Part shown: one piece after another, positions 40,664-48,237 of the stretch | Position numbering within the stretch: position 1 is the first letter of the stretch | Layout: each line of letters begins with the position of its first letter | From: Sideroxydans sp. | GTDB lineage: Bacteria > Pseudomonadota > Gammaproteobacteria > Burkholderiales > Gallionellaceae | Assembly (NCBI GenBank): GCA_028707175.1 | Contig: JAQTUV010000003.1 | Location: 1-64,000, forward strand | Direction: 5' to 3' | Length of the DNA: 64,000 nt | The notes under the pieces: generated by a model | Database searches by the model: none | Told to the model about the DNA's origin: nothing | The model's input: the letters and a program-made list of their open reading frames with translations, nothing else | Translations under genes and position numbers: made by a program

Positions 40664-40710
40664 TAACACCAAAGAGTTATGGGGATTGCCCGTCGTGGCT
40701 ATGGACTCAA
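40664..40710 (+). promoter_or_regulatory. Candidate regulated promoter of tusA-dsrE2 (47-nt element, copy B)
   Basis: The second copy of the 47-nt element seen before fccA (39/47 identical): TAACACCAAAG, GTTAT, then -10-like TATGGAC (40700-40706). The inferred start is about 90 nt before the tusA ATG. Confidence 0.6.
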
Positions 40711-40801
40711 ACTTGAGCCGCGTTCCTAATGTGACATCCGCAATAATGTTTGTGGGTGTGTTGTTATTCGATAGATGATTTTTTAAACCAGTTGGAGATG
40801 A

Positions 40802-41032
40802 ATGATGAATTTCGATAAAGAGTTTGATGCAAGCGGACTGAACTGCCCATTACCAATCATCAAGACAAAGAAGTCTTTGACTGACATGGAATCTGGCAAG
40901 GTGCTCAAGGTGATTGCGACCGACTGTGGCGCTGTGAAAGACATGCAAGCCTTTGCAGATCAGACAGGTAATAAATTGCTGGCTTCCACAGAAGAGGGTG
41001 GCAAGTACATTTTCTTCATGCAGAAGAAATAA
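40802..41032 (+). CDS. tusA: TusA-family sulfurtransferase
   Basis: 76 aa. The CPxP motif is NCPLP, with Cys15 the persulfide carrier. Length and fold match TusA/SirA. In sulfur oxidisers TusA carries persulfide sulfur in the cytoplasm toward DsrEFH/DsrC. It is followed 30 nt later by a dsrE2-like gene, the common tusA-dsrE2 pair (here without the rhodanese gene). Confidence 0.93.
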   Translation: MMNFDKEFDASGLNCPLPIIKTKKSLTDMESGKVLKVIATDCGAVKDMQAFADQTGNKLLASTEEGGKYIFFMQKK

Positions 41033-41062
41033 ATTCACAGAACCCCATCTGGAAGGAAAAAC

Positions 41063-41533
41063 ATGACTACAAAAAAGATGGCGATTATTGCCACCAAGGG
41101 CACGCTTGATATGGCGTATCCGCCATTCATTCTTGCTTCTACGGCGGCTGCGCTGGGATATGAGGTTCAGATATTCTTCACCTTCTATGGCTTGCAACTG
41201 CTACGTAAAGATCTGTCCGATGTGATGATTAGTCCGCTCGCCAATCCGGCGATGCCGATGCCAATTCCGATGCCTGTGATGGTTCAGATGTTGCCCGGCA
41301 TGGAATCTATGGCCACCATGATGATGAAGCAAAAGCTCAAGAAGCACGGAGTTGCTTCTCTGGAAGAGTTGCGCGATCTGTGTCTAGAAGCAGATGTGAA
41401 ATTCATTGCATGTCAAATGACTGTCGATCTGTTCGAGTTCGACAAGAAGGAGTTCATTGATAACGTCGAATACGGCGGTGCGACCATGTTTATGGGCTTC
41501 GCAGGTGATACGGATGTTTGTTTATTTATCTAG
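41063..41533 (+). CDS. dsrE2: DsrE2-like protein (DsrE/DsrF/DrsH family)
   Basis: 156 aa. The fold begins MAIIATKGTLDMAYPPFILA. Cys107 (RDLCLEAD) and Cys117 (FIACQMTVD) are conserved in DsrE2-type proteins and can carry persulfide. A Met/Pro-rich loop (NPAMPMPIPMPVMVQM, about 61-76) may contact the membrane. An RBS (GGAAGGA) precedes ATG 41063. It works with TusA in sulfur transfer (family knowledge). Confidence 0.88.
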   Translation: MTTKKMAIIATKGTLDMAYPPFILASTAAALGYEVQIFFTFYGLQLLRKDLSDVMISPLANPAMPMPIPMPVMVQMLPGMESMATMMMKQKLKKHGVASLEELRDLCLEADVKFIACQMTVDLFEFDKKEFIDNVEYGGATMFMGFAGDTDVCLFI

Positions 41534-41607
41534 TTTTTAGATATGTGTTGAGTTTGTAATTGTAGGCGCGTGTGCAATGCGGTTAAAACTATCAGGGAGG
41601 AATAAAA

Positions 41608-42978
41608 ATGAAGATGAATAAAGTTCTTGTTGCACTGTGCGTGGCAGGTGTAGTCGCGCCACAATTTGCGAATGCAACCAACGGAATGATGATGGAAGGC
41701 TACGGCCCTATCGCAACTGGCATGGGCGGCGCATCGATGGCCTATGACAACGGTAACGCAGGTATGGCGAACAACCCAGCTACGCTGGGTTTGATGGCCG
41801 ATGGAAGCCGTTTGGATGTTGCACTTGGAGGCTTGCATCCAGATGTGGTTGCCAAAATGACGGGGATGCCAGATGCGGCTTCAGGGGGGACGGCCTACTA
41901 TATGCCTGCGGTGGGTTGGACTAGTAAAAAGAATGGTTTGTCCTATGGCGTGGGCATGTTCGCTCAAGGTGGCATGGGAACAGAATACAAATCGACAGAT
42001 TGGGTAGGGGCGGGTTCTGGATTGTCTAGCCGTTCTGAGGTGGCCGTTGGAAATTTGATTGTTCCAATTGCGTATGATGTTTCTTCCGATTTGACAGTGG
42101 CAGCTACTTTAGATTTTGTTTGGTCTAGCATGGATCTGAAAATGGCGATGGCGGCTTCGCAAATGAGCTCAATGTATGGCGCGGGTCTGATTTCGGCCAG
42201 TGGTGGAGCTGCGGCAACTTTGCCAACCTTTTTGGGGGGGGCTAATAACGCGGGATATTTTAACTTCTCGGACAATAGTTCTTTCACAGGCGCTGCCAAG
42301 TCCAATGGATTTGCTGGCAAGTTGGGCATGACCTACAAGCTCAATAAACAATTGACCTTGGGGGCAACCTACCATGCAAAGACCGCCGTTGGTGACATGA
42401 CTAGCAATAGCGGTCAGATGATGATGGTCGACAATGCAGGTGCAATGGGCGCTGCCGGAACAACTTACACGCTGAACGGAAAGATCACCATCGTTAACTT
42501 TCAATTCCCAGAAACTTATGGTTTGGGAGCGGCTTATCAAGCAACGGATGATTTGATGGTTGCCGCTGACTGGAAGCGAGTCGGTTGGAAATCTGCCATG
42601 AAAAATTTCCGTATGCAATTTTCCAGCACAGATATGGGCGGATTGAATATGGACATGACCATGCCGCAGAACTGGAAGGATCAAGATGTGATCCAATTGG
42701 GTGCTGCTTACAAACTGTCTTCTGCGCTGACAGTGCGTGCAGGTGTTAATCTGGCTAGCAATCCAGTGCCCAATGATACAGTGAACCCATTGTTCCCCGC
42801 GACAGTGGCGAACCACGTTACGATGGGCGCGGGTTATGCGATCGATGCTGCATCATCAGTCAATGGATCATTTACCTATGCACCTAAAGTGACGGTCACC
42901 GCACCAGCCGCATCAGGTGGATACACTATTGATCACGGTCAAATGAACTGGCAGTTGATGTATAGCCGTAGCTTGTAA
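41608..42978 (+). CDS. FadL/OmpP1/TodX-type outer-membrane protein
   Basis: 456 aa with a Sec signal (to about residue 23, FANA). After it come the hatch-like NGMMMEGYGPIATGMGGA and NNPATLGLM (the NPA motif of FadL), then a 14-strand-type barrel ending MYSRSL. FadL proteins admit hydrophobic compounds. Between tusA-dsrE2 and sox genes, a role in passage of sulfur or another hydrophobic substrate is possible but unproven. RBS GGGAGGA. Confidence 0.88.
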   Translation: MKMNKVLVALCVAGVVAPQFANATNGMMMEGYGPIATGMGGASMAYDNGNAGMANNPATLGLMADGSRLDVALGGLHPDVVAKMTGMPDAASGGTAYYMPAVGWTSKKNGLSYGVGMFAQGGMGTEYKSTDWVGAGSGLSSRSEVAVGNLIVPIAYDVSSDLTVAATLDFVWSSMDLKMAMAASQMSSMYGAGLISASGGAAATLPTFLGGANNAGYFNFSDNSSFTGAAKSNGFAGKLGMTYKLNKQLTLGATYHAKTAVGDMTSNSGQMMMVDNAGAMGAAGTTYTLNGKITIVNFQFPETYGLGAAYQATDDLMVAADWKRVGWKSAMKNFRMQFSSTDMGGLNMDMTMPQNWKDQDVIQLGAAYKLSSALTVRAGVNLASNPVPNDTVNPLFPATVANHVTMGAGYAIDAASSVNGSFTYAPKVTVTAPAASGGYTIDHGQMNWQLMYSRSL

Positions 42979-42996
42979 AATTTCATAGTATGAAAA

Positions 42997-43027
42997 CTAA
43001 ATACTCAGAAAGTATCTGAGTATTTAG
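42997..43027 (+). terminator. Perfect inverted repeat after the fadL-like gene
   Basis: A 12-bp perfect stem (CTAAATACTCAG / CTGAGTATTTAG) with a 7-nt loop lies 18 nt after the fadL-like stop and 45 nt before soxY. It has no T tract, so it could be a weak terminator or an operator for sox. Confidence 0.5.
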
Positions 43028-43071
43028 TGAATATGAGTTGTACTAGGCCGAAACGTAGAGAGGAGATACTG

Positions 43072-43554
43072 ATGAGTAATGAGATCGATCTGAGTCGTCG
43101 CAAGGTATTGAAGGCGAGCGGTGGTGTGGGGTTGTTGGCATTGTTGGGGGGCATCGGTCTGTTTCGTCCGAGTGACGCATTGGCAGAGTGGAATAAAGCC
43201 GCTTTCTCATCTAAAGCCATGGATGAAGCGCTGGCAGGTCTTGGCGCAACCACGCCAGAAGCTAACGCTGCAGGTATCCAATTGACTGTTCCTGAGATCG
43301 CGGAGAATGGTTCTGTCGTTCCTGTCACAGTTTCAAGTTCTCTCGCTAACGTCGAGCAGATATCCATCTTGGTTGATAAAAACCCTAACGTGTTGGCCGC
43401 TAGTTTCACTTTGCCACAAGGCACGGAAGCTTTCGTCACGACACGTGTGAAGATGGGGCAGACGGCCAATGTCGTGGCTATCGTCAAGGCAGACGGTAAG
43501 TTCTACCGCACTGCGAAAGAGGTCAAGGTCACTGCTGGTGGTTGCGGCGGCTGA
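43072..43554 (+). CDS. soxY: Sulfur-carrier protein SoxY
   Basis: 160 aa from ATG 43072 (RBS AGAGGAGA). A Tat signal (SRRKVLKASGG) precedes the SoxY domain. The C-terminal GGCGG ends the protein, with Cys158 on the swinging arm that carries thiosulfate sulfur. It pairs with SoxZ in the periplasm. First gene of soxYZAX. Confidence 0.95.
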   Translation: MSNEIDLSRRKVLKASGGVGLLALLGGIGLFRPSDALAEWNKAAFSSKAMDEALAGLGATTPEANAAGIQLTVPEIAENGSVVPVTVSSSLANVEQISILVDKNPNVLAASFTLPQGTEAFVTTRVKMGQTANVVAIVKADGKFYRTAKEVKVTAGGCGG

Positions 43555-43589
43555 TCATTCCTACGACACACTCGAATAAGGACGAAGAC

Positions 43590-43904
43590 ATGGCAAATCC
43601 AATGAAGATACGCGCCACTGCAAAAGAGGGCGTGACTGAAGTGAAGATTCTGATGCAACACGAGATGGAGACTGGCTTGCGCAAAGATGCGGATGGCACG
43701 CTGATCCCAGCTTGGTTCATCACCGAAGTGAAAGCGCAATATCAAGGCCGTACAGTGATGGAAGCGCAATTCGGACAATCGGTATCCAAGAATCCCTACC
43801 TGCTGTTCAGATTCAAAGGCGGGGCGGCGGGGGAGAAAGTCTCAGTCAGCTGGGTCGATAACAAAGGCGAAAGCCGCACCGACGAGGCAACGATCGCAGC
43901 ATGA
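43590..43904 (+). CDS. soxZ: Sulfur-carrier partner SoxZ
   Basis: 104 aa from ATG 43590. The immunoglobulin-like SoxZ fold is clear: MKIRATAKEGVTEVKILMQHEMETGLRKD, then FGQSVSKNPYLLFRFKGG. There is no signal peptide; SoxZ is exported with SoxY. A palindrome with a T tract separates it from soxA. Confidence 0.95.
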   Translation: MANPMKIRATAKEGVTEVKILMQHEMETGLRKDADGTLIPAWFITEVKAQYQGRTVMEAQFGQSVSKNPYLLFRFKGGAAGEKVSVSWVDNKGESRTDEATIAA

Positions 43905-43920
43905 TGCGATGAATGAATAG

Positions 43921-43948
43921 TGGCTATGCGATCGCATAGCCATTTTTT
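43921..43948 (+). terminator. Terminator-like palindrome between soxZ and soxA
   Basis: A perfect 22-nt palindrome (TGGCTATGCGA / TCGCATAGCCA) is followed directly by six T. This has the form of an intrinsic terminator inside the sox operon. soxA starts 14 nt after it, with its RBS in between, so it may lower soxAX relative to soxYZ. Confidence 0.7.
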
Positions 43949-43962
43949 ATCAGGGAGAAAAA

Positions 43963-44784
43963 ATGAGAACCAAACAGACATACAAAGCGCTTTTGTTGCT
44001 GGTCTTGTCGGCAAGTTTTTCTGCGGTTGCAGCAGAAGCTACCGTGACCGATTCCGATCGCATCGAGCAATATCGCGAGATGATCAGTGACGGTAACCCG
44101 GCCGAGTTTGACGAAATGCGCGGCGAAGAGTTGTGGAAAAAAGCAGCAGGGCCGAACAAGGTCAGTCTTGAGCAATGTGATCTGGGTAAAGGTGCCGGTG
44201 TAGTGAAGGGGGCTTATTCCGAGATGCCGAGATTTTTCAAAGACACGAACAAGGTGCAGGATCTTGAATCGCGCTTGTTGACCTGCATGACGACCCTGCA
44301 AGGTTTCACCGAAGATGAGATCACTGCCAAGCCATTCGCAAGTGATAAGAAACAGTCCGACATCTCATCTTTGACGACCTACGTAGTGGGGCAATCAAAA
44401 GGCATCAAGATGGCGGTCTCGACCAAACATCCGAAAGTCAAAGAAGCGTATGAGATCGGCAAACGTATCTTCAACTATCGCGCGGGCCCTTATGACTTCG
44501 CATGCTCTACCTGCCATGCAACAACCGGTGTGCGCATCCGTATGCAAGACCTGCCTAATCTGAGTCACAACAAGAAGGATGCACAGTCTGCCTACACGAC
44601 TTGGCCTGCCTATCGCGTATCACAAGGTCAGACACGTTCGTTCCAATGGCGTTTGAATGACTGCTTCCGTCAACAACGCTTCCCAGAACCTAAGTTCGCA
44701 TCCGAGGCGACGGTCGCATTGACCACGTTCTTGGCAGTCAGTGCGAACGGAGCCGAATTCGCTGGCCCAGGTCTGAAACGTTAA
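43963..44784 (+). CDS. soxA: L-cysteine S-thiosulfotransferase subunit SoxA
   Basis: 273 aa with a Sec signal (to about residue 24). One haem site CSTCH at 181-185 is present. The N-terminal domain has Cys72 and Cys108 in place of the second haem, which marks the monohaem SoxA class. Cys234 (LNDCFRQQRF) is the expected cysteine ligand/active-site residue. With SoxX it attaches thiosulfate to SoxY. Confidence 0.94.
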   Translation: MRTKQTYKALLLLVLSASFSAVAAEATVTDSDRIEQYREMISDGNPAEFDEMRGEELWKKAAGPNKVSLEQCDLGKGAGVVKGAYSEMPRFFKDTNKVQDLESRLLTCMTTLQGFTEDEITAKPFASDKKQSDISSLTTYVVGQSKGIKMAVSTKHPKVKEAYEIGKRIFNYRAGPYDFACSTCHATTGVRIRMQDLPNLSHNKKDAQSAYTTWPAYRVSQGQTRSFQWRLNDCFRQQRFPEPKFASEATVALTTFLAVSANGAEFAGPGLKR

Positions 44785-44797
44785 AGGGGATATGAAC

Positions 44798-45412
44798 ATG
44801 AATGCAAAACTGATGATGAGCATGACCGTCACAGCCGCTCTCGCGTTGGCGATGGCACCTGTGCAAGCGGCTGACCTAGATGCCAAGACCGCTGAGATCG
44901 TGAAACGAGATTTCCGAGACAAAGGCATCGCCAAGGCCACTCGCGTGAATCAAGACGAACTTCAGGCAGCATGCAGCAAGTACGTCGACAAACTCCCACC
45001 CAAATTGAAAGCCAAACTGGAAGCCAAAGAGGCTGAAACTATCAAGTTCCCAGCGGATGGCAAATTCATGGGCGACTGGAAAGCGGGCGAGAAGTTGGCG
45101 CAGAGCGGCAAGGGTATGACATGGAGCGACAAACCTGAAGACGTGCCCGGTGGCAATTGTTACAACTGCCACCAGCTATCGTCCAAAGAGATCGCCTACG
45201 GCACCATCGGTCCTAGCTTGCTGAATTTCGGCAAAGTGCGTGGCAATGGCGAAGACATCCAGCGTTATGTGTACGCACGCATCTACAACGCAAAGGCATC
45301 TAATGCATGTGCCAACATGCCTCGTTTCGGTCATATGGGCATCCTGACTGAAGCGCAGATGAAGGATCTGGTCGCACTGTTGTTGGATCCAGAATCGCCG
45401 GTAAACAAGTAA
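44798..45412 (+). CDS. soxX: Cytochrome subunit SoxX
   Basis: 204 aa from ATG 44798, 7 nt after AGGGGA; the ATG at 44792 would be too close to the RBS. A Sec signal ends near VQAA. The haem motif is CYNCH at 121-125, and Met174 or Met180 (CANMPRFGHMGIL) is the likely distal ligand. It is the electron acceptor of SoxA. The extended N-terminal region before the haem is typical of the longer SoxX form. Confidence 0.93.
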   Translation: MNAKLMMSMTVTAALALAMAPVQAADLDAKTAEIVKRDFRDKGIAKATRVNQDELQAACSKYVDKLPPKLKAKLEAKEAETIKFPADGKFMGDWKAGEKLAQSGKGMTWSDKPEDVPGGNCYNCHQLSSKEIAYGTIGPSLLNFGKVRGNGEDIQRYVYARIYNAKASNACANMPRFGHMGILTEAQMKDLVALLLDPESPVNK

Positions 45413-45419
45413 CAAACCG

Positions 45420-45600
45420 ATTCACTCCCCCTTGCAGGGGGAGGGGTAGGGAGGGGTAGGGAGGGGGTAGAAACGAGGATGTTTCGCAACTCTACCCCCA
45501 TCCGAGCGTGTGTTGTCGGCGCTTTAGCGCCATACAACCACGGCCTACCCCTTGCGGGTGTAACCTTCCCCCTGCATGGGGGAAGGAACTGTTGGTTCAA
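45420..45600. repeat. G/C-rich inverted repeat region before soxB
   Basis: C-rich arms (CTCCCCCTTGCAGGGGGAGG at the left, CCTTCCCCCTGCATGGGGGA at the right) flank a G-rich tract of GGGTAGGGA units. Related sequence occurs again after soxB at 47440-47535. This looks like a dispersed non-coding repeat of the REP/MITE kind; no gene is seen in it. Confidence 0.6.
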
Positions 45601-45698
45601 ATAGAAAATCTGCGGTTAAGGTTCAACTGCGTGAAGCAGTGAAATCTGCGGAAAAAATCTGTTTGCTCTCCGTCGCTACTCAAAACAAAGGATCACAC

Positions 45699-47423
45699 AT
45701 GGGTATGAATCGTCGCGAATTCCTCCAGATCATGGCCATCGCAACTGCGGGTGGCTTCGTGCTGAACAGCGAAGAAAGTTATGCCGCGAGCGATGCTTCG
45801 CGCATGTATGACTTGCCGCGTCGTGGCAATGTCAGCTTCATGCATATCACCGACAGTCATGCGCAACTGTATCCAATCCACTTCCGCGAACCCGCGATCA
45901 ACCTCGGCGTAGGCGCGATGAGCGGACAAGCGCCGCATCTGGTGGGTAACGCGCTACTCAAGCGCTTCGGCATCAAGCCAGGCACGGCACAAGCCCATGC
46001 GTTCACCAGCCTGAACTTCATCGAGGCGGCCAAGAGCTATGGCAAGGTGGGCGGGTTCGCGCATCTGGCGACACTGGTCAAACAGATACGTGCTTCGCGC
46101 CCCGGTGCGTTGCTGCTGGATGGCGGTGACACATGGCAGGGCAGCGGACAGGCACTGTGGAGCAATGGCCAAGACATGATCGAAGCGTGTCTTGAGTTGG
46201 GCGTGGATGTGATGACCATGCACTTCGAATGTATGTATGGCGCGCAACGTATCAAGGATGCGGAAGAGGGGATATTGAAGGGCAAGATGGATGTGGTCGC
46301 GCACAACGTGAAGACCACCGACTTCGGTGATCCCGTGTTCAAGCCTTACGTGATGAAAGAGATGAATGGCGTACCCGTCGCCATCATCGGCCAAGCTTTC
46401 CCCTACAGTACCATCGCCAACCCGCGCTACTTCGTGCCGGATTGGTCGTATGGCATCCAAGAAGAGAACCTGCAAGCCACCATTGATGAAGTGCGCAAAA
46501 AGGGCGCGCAAGTCGTGGTGCTGTTGTCGCACAACGGCATGGATGTCGATCTGAAGCTAGCTTCGCGCGTCAGCGGATTGGATGCCATATTGGGTGGACA
46601 CACGCATGACGGTATCCCCGCACCTATCCCTGTGAAGAACCGTGGCGGCACCACCTTGGTGACCAATGCGGGTTCCAATGGCAAGTTCCTTGGCGTGCTG
46701 GACTTCGATGTCAAAGCCGGAAAGATCACCAGCTTCCATTACAAACTGTTGCCCGTGTTCTCCAACCTGCTCGCGGCCGATCCAAGCATGACCGCGCTGA
46801 TGCAGAGACACCGCGCACCCTATGCCGACAAGCTGAATGAAAAACTGGCGACCACCGATGGTTTGCTATATCGCCGTGGCAATTTTAACGGCAGCTTCGA
46901 CCAAGTCATTCTCGATGCACTGATGAAAGAGAAAGATGCGCCCATCGCGTTCTCTCCCGGTTTCCGTTGGGGTACATCGCTGTTGCCCGGTTCCGCCATC
47001 ACCATGGAAGACGTGCTCAACCAAACCGCCATCACCTATCCCTACAGCACCCTCACCGAGATGACGGGCGCGCAGATCAAGAACGTGCTGGAAGACGTGG
47101 GCGACAACCTGTTCAATCCTGATCCGTATTACCAACAGGGCGGCGACATGGTGCGTGTGGGTGGGCTGCAATACACCTGCGAACCAAACGCCAAGATGGG
47201 ACAACGTATTCAAGACATGCGCCTGAACGGTGAATTGCTGGACGCGAGCAAGACCTACAAAGTGGCTGGTTGGGCGCCAGTATCAGAAGCGGCACGTGAC
47301 AAGGGAGGCGAACCGATCTGGGACTTAGTCGCAAGACACCTGCGTAACGAGAAAGTCGTCAAAGTCAGCACACCGAATGTGCCGAAGCTGAAGGGCGTGG
47401 CGGGTAATCCAGGTATGGTCTGA
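45699..47423 (+). CDS. soxB: Thiosulfohydrolase SoxB
   Basis: 574 aa from ATG 45699 (AAAGGA RBS at 6 nt; the frame is open further upstream only through the repeat). A Tat signal is present (NRREFLQIMAIATAGG). Metal-site motifs are TDSH (Asp52, His54), GGDTWQGSG (Asp144), LSHNGMD (His278) and GGHTHDG (His301, His303). The usual SoxB GHWEFTYG reads M-H-F-E-C-M-Y-G here (about 174-181). It releases sulfate from SoxY-bound thiosulfate. It is separated from soxYZAX by a repeat region, and soxCD are absent. Confidence 0.94.
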   Translation: MGMNRREFLQIMAIATAGGFVLNSEESYAASDASRMYDLPRRGNVSFMHITDSHAQLYPIHFREPAINLGVGAMSGQAPHLVGNALLKRFGIKPGTAQAHAFTSLNFIEAAKSYGKVGGFAHLATLVKQIRASRPGALLLDGGDTWQGSGQALWSNGQDMIEACLELGVDVMTMHFECMYGAQRIKDAEEGILKGKMDVVAHNVKTTDFGDPVFKPYVMKEMNGVPVAIIGQAFPYSTIANPRYFVPDWSYGIQEENLQATIDEVRKKGAQVVVLLSHNGMDVDLKLASRVSGLDAILGGHTHDGIPAPIPVKNRGGTTLVTNAGSNGKFLGVLDFDVKAGKITSFHYKLLPVFSNLLAADPSMTALMQRHRAPYADKLNEKLATTDGLLYRRGNFNGSFDQVILDALMKEKDAPIAFSPGFRWGTSLLPGSAITMEDVLNQTAITYPYSTLTEMTGAQIKNVLEDVGDNLFNPDPYYQQGGDMVRVGGLQYTCEPNAKMGQRIQDMRLNGELLDASKTYKVAGWAPVSEAARDKGGEPIWDLVARHLRNEKVVKVSTPNVPKLKGVAGNPGMV

Positions 47424-47439
47424 ACTAGACTCACCGCCA

Positions 47440-47535
47440 GTTCCCTGCCCCATGTAGGGGGAGGGGGGGGGTAGAAGCGAAGAATGTCACCGACTCTACT
47501 CCCATCCCAGCCTTCCCCCTGCAAGGCGGAAGGCG
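47440..47535. repeat. G/C-rich repeat after soxB
   Basis: This contains TGTAGGGGGAGGGGGGGGGT and a right arm CCTTCCCCCTGCAAGGCGGA. It is a diverged relative of the 45420-45600 element, so soxB is flanked by two copies. Confidence 0.55.
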
Positions 47536-47582
47536 TAAGCAAATAAAATGAATCGAATACGTATCACTGAAAAGGAAACAAT

Positions 47583-48089
47583 ATGAAAAAACTCCAAACC
47601 CTCATCGCCATCCTATCCCTCGCATTCGTCCAACTCGCCTTCGCGGGAACAGACAAAGCGGGCATCAGCTACACCGATGTGAAGTTGCAGATCGCACGTA
47701 TCCAAGTGCAAGAGAGTGTCAGCTTCGACGACGCAGTGGAATCACTCAAGCTGCGCGCCAATCAACACAACCTCAAATTCGTCGGCGCTAATCAGCTATG
47801 GAAAGAGATCGAAGCGCTGACTGGCAAGCCGTCCAAGCGCATGGAGATATTCAACTTCTGCGACGGCCTCACCGCCAACAAGATGTTCACCGCCGACCCC
47901 ATGATGATCGCCTTCATGCCATGCCGCATCGCCATCATCGAAGATGCAACGGGCAAACGCTGGGTCATCTCCATGATGATGGATTTGAAGCTCATCAAAG
48001 CGATGCCTGCCGATACGCGCAAGGCGGCGGAAAAGGTCATGGCAGCAATGAAAGACATGATGGTGGCAGCGAGCAAGGGAGATCTGTAA
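47583..48089 (+). CDS. Periplasmic DUF302-domain protein
   Basis: 168 aa with a Sec signal (to about residue 21, LAFA). A DUF302-like core follows (VSFDDAVESLKLRANQHNLKFVGANQLWKE; EIFNFCDGLTANKM; MIAFMPCRIAIIED). Function unknown; such proteins are seen near sox genes in other sulfur oxidisers. Two Cys (NFCDG, MPCRI) remain in the mature protein. Confidence 0.75.
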   Translation: MKKLQTLIAILSLAFVQLAFAGTDKAGISYTDVKLQIARIQVQESVSFDDAVESLKLRANQHNLKFVGANQLWKEIEALTGKPSKRMEIFNFCDGLTANKMFTADPMMIAFMPCRIAIIEDATGKRWVISMMMDLKLIKAMPADTRKAAEKVMAAMKDMMVAASKGDL

Positions 48090-48237
48090 ACAGCTATCGT
48101 TACTTCCCCGTCAATACGGGGAGTATTAACGGGGCCGTGGGTATGGCGGGTCTTATAGATCATTTGGGTTTAACACACAGCCGTGCTGTGATAACTTCGC
48201 ACCATTGCGATGCACTCCCTTAAAAACTCCCTGATAA

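Noticed and set aside
45576-45698. Longer SoxB frame
   Set aside because: The extension runs out of the G/C-rich repeat and would bury the Tat signal; ATG 45699 has an RBS.
47798-48223. 141-codon frame overlapping the DUF302 gene
   Set aside because: Out-of-frame shadow, rich in His/Arg, no RBS; the signal-peptide protein in the other frame is the real gene.
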